Assembly: GCA_026395095.1 (NCBI GenBank)
Contig: JAPLZI010000060.1
Coordinates: 1-6,050, forward strand
DNA: 6,050 nt
DNA from: Candidatus Tayloriibacteriota bacterium
GTDB taxonomy: Bacteria; Patescibacteriota; Minisyncoccia; Phycocordibacterales; PALSA-1337
Direction of reading: 5' to 3'
The notes under the pieces are model-generated. The model was not told where the DNA came from. It saw only the letters and a program-made list of their open reading frames with translations, and did no database searches. Below, piece by piece: positions 5,151-6,050 of this stretch. The translations under genes and the position numbers were made by a program. Positions within the stretch are counted from its first letter, which is position 1. Every line of letters begins with the position of its first letter.

Positions 5151-5981
5151 ATGAATTGGGATCCAAAAAAACTGAGACTTCTTGGCTTAAGGCAAACCGA
5201 GATAAAAATCTTAAAGGCTATTTCCTCTCCTAAAAATGTCCAGGACATAGCACGCTCAAGCGGTATTTCTCGCACAGGCATAAAGCACTGCCTAAATAAC
5301 TTGACCTTCAGAGGAATAGTAAAAACTGTCCATGCCGGAATTCATAAGAGTTATGCGTCTATCTCTTCAAAAGAGATTACCAAATCATTATTGCTGATCG
5401 CGAGTGACATAGGAGACGCGCAACCAGGCGACCTAATACATGTAAAAATTACGCAAGAAAAAAAGTTCGTACTTCACATAGGTTCAAAGGAAATAATACC
5501 GGCGTATCAAAGGATCGCTCTAACCAATAAAAATGAGCGTATACGCGCCATCCAACACCATAAATCATGGAATGAACTCCTAAAAAAAATTTCAAAAAGT
5601 CAGTTAATTGAGTTCAATGAATCCATAATAAAGAACCATTTGGTCATCGACGGTATTTTAAATGAAAGCGCTTACGATGCATATATAAAGGAGATCCAGG
5701 CAAATTCTGCCAAACAAAAAGACTTGGTAGAAAGTCTCAACGGGCGCATGGCTGACTATACCGTATTTCCTGACAATTTCTTTAACTATGATTCGGAAAT
5801 ATGGATCTTCAAGACGACAGCCTTGATAATAAGCTGGAAAAATGAGGTCGCGATAGAAATAACCGATAAAAATATAATAGGCCTGATAAAAGACATGTTT
5901 GACCTCATGAAAAATTCCGGGAGAAAAATCGACCACAACCAACTCATTAAAAAGGTCCTGGGGTTTGTGAATAAAAACTAG
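5151..5981 (+). CDS. TrmB-like winged-helix transcriptional regulator
   Basis: The 276-aa protein begins with a winged helix-turn-helix: GLRQTEIKILKAI (12-24), a middle helix around VQDIARSSG (30-38), a recognition helix around SRTGIKHCLNNLTFRGIV (40-57) and a wing around KTVHAGIHKSYAS (58-70). This order (a helix starting with TE, then an ISRTGIKHCLNNL-type recognition helix) matches the TrmB-like regulator family. A long, less conserved C-terminal part follows, with an alpha/beta region and a final ISWKNEVAIEITDKNIIGLIKDMFDLM segment like that seen in Patescibacterial TrmB-like proteins. The effector is unknown. It is divergent from the binding-protein gene and carries a 17-bp palindrome in its promoter, so autoregulation and control of the neighbour are likely. 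Both genes are more AT-rich than pilB and ruvB. There is no Shine-Dalgarno sequence; the start is set by the -10 spacing. Confidence 0.75.
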   Translation: MNWDPKKLRLLGLRQTEIKILKAISSPKNVQDIARSSGISRTGIKHCLNNLTFRGIVKTVHAGIHKSYASISSKEITKSLLLIASDIGDAQPGDLIHVKITQEKKFVLHIGSKEIIPAYQRIALTNKNERIRAIQHHKSWNELLKKISKSQLIEFNESIIKNHLVIDGILNESAYDAYIKEIQANSAKQKDLVESLNGRMADYTVFPDNFFNYDSEIWIFKTTALIISWKNEVAIEITDKNIIGLIKDMFDLMKNSGRKIDHNQLIKKVLGFVNKN

Positions 5982-6006
5982 ATAATAATTCCACCTCATC
6001 CGTAAG

Positions 6007-6034
6007 TTCACAGCCTATTCGTGAGTGATACAAT
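6007..6034 (+). promoter_or_regulatory. Promoter at the right edge (TTCACA-N16-TGA-TACAAT)
   Basis: TTCACA (6007-6012, 5 of 6) and TACAAT (6029-6034, 5 of 6) are 16 bases apart, with TGA directly before the -10 box. An ATG follows 7 bases later at 6042. This is the same arrangement as at the other gene starts in the window. Confidence 0.5.
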
Positions 6035-6041
6035 TGTGTTA

Positions 6042-6050
6042 ATGGAGACG
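6042..6050 (+). CDS. Possible first codons of a further plus-strand gene
   Basis: ATG GAG ACG begins 7 bases after an extended -10 box and runs off the window. Only three codons (Met-Glu-Thr) are visible, so nothing can be said about the product. The call rests entirely on the promoter-to-ATG spacing. Confidence 0.3.

Noticed and set aside
5658..6011. Minus-strand 117-codon open frame opposite the regulator
   Set aside because: The plus-strand frame has a recognisable winged helix and family-like C-terminus; the reverse frame has no recognisable motifs.

Overview
The window looks like a piece of a small-genome bacterium of the Candidate Phyla Radiation (Patescibacteria, Parcubacteria-like). 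This is inferred from the gene mix: a PilB/GspE-type pilus ATPase next to tsaE, a lone divergent RuvB, an orphan membrane-anchored LivK-type binding protein and a TrmB-like regulator. It is also suggested by the lack of a Shine-Dalgarno sequence at every gene start. The standard code fits: all five complete genes end in TAA or TAG, and no internal TGA is needed. No taxonomic marker gene is present, so the assignment is tentative.

Layout, left to right. (1) 1-124, minus strand: the N-terminal part of a protein with an LYHGT motif, running off the left edge. (2) 125-404: non-coding apart from that gene's promoter. (3) 405-866, minus: tsaE (t6A tRNA modification). (4) 901-2574, plus: pilB/gspE-type ATPase, divergent from tsaE through a very short shared promoter region. 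(5) 2575-2868: a non-coding gap with a candidate structured RNA, best read on the minus strand from a TTGACA-N17-TAGGAT promoter whose -35 box overlaps the ruvB start codon. (6) 2869-3879, plus: ruvB. (7) 3885-5012, minus: periplasmic-binding-protein-like gene, convergent with ruvB. (8) 5013-5150: divergent control region with a perfect 17-bp palindrome. (9) 5151-5981, plus: TrmB-like winged-helix regulator. (10) 6007-6050: a promoter and what may be the first codons of another plus-strand gene.

The genes do not form one operon. They are mostly single transcription units, each with its own promoter. A recurring arrangement stands out: a -10 box, often preceded by TGN, lies 6-8 bases before the ATG, and there is no ribosome binding site. 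This suggests largely leaderless mRNAs. The two most interesting elements are the structured RNA beside ruvB and the binding-protein/regulator pair with its palindromic operator.
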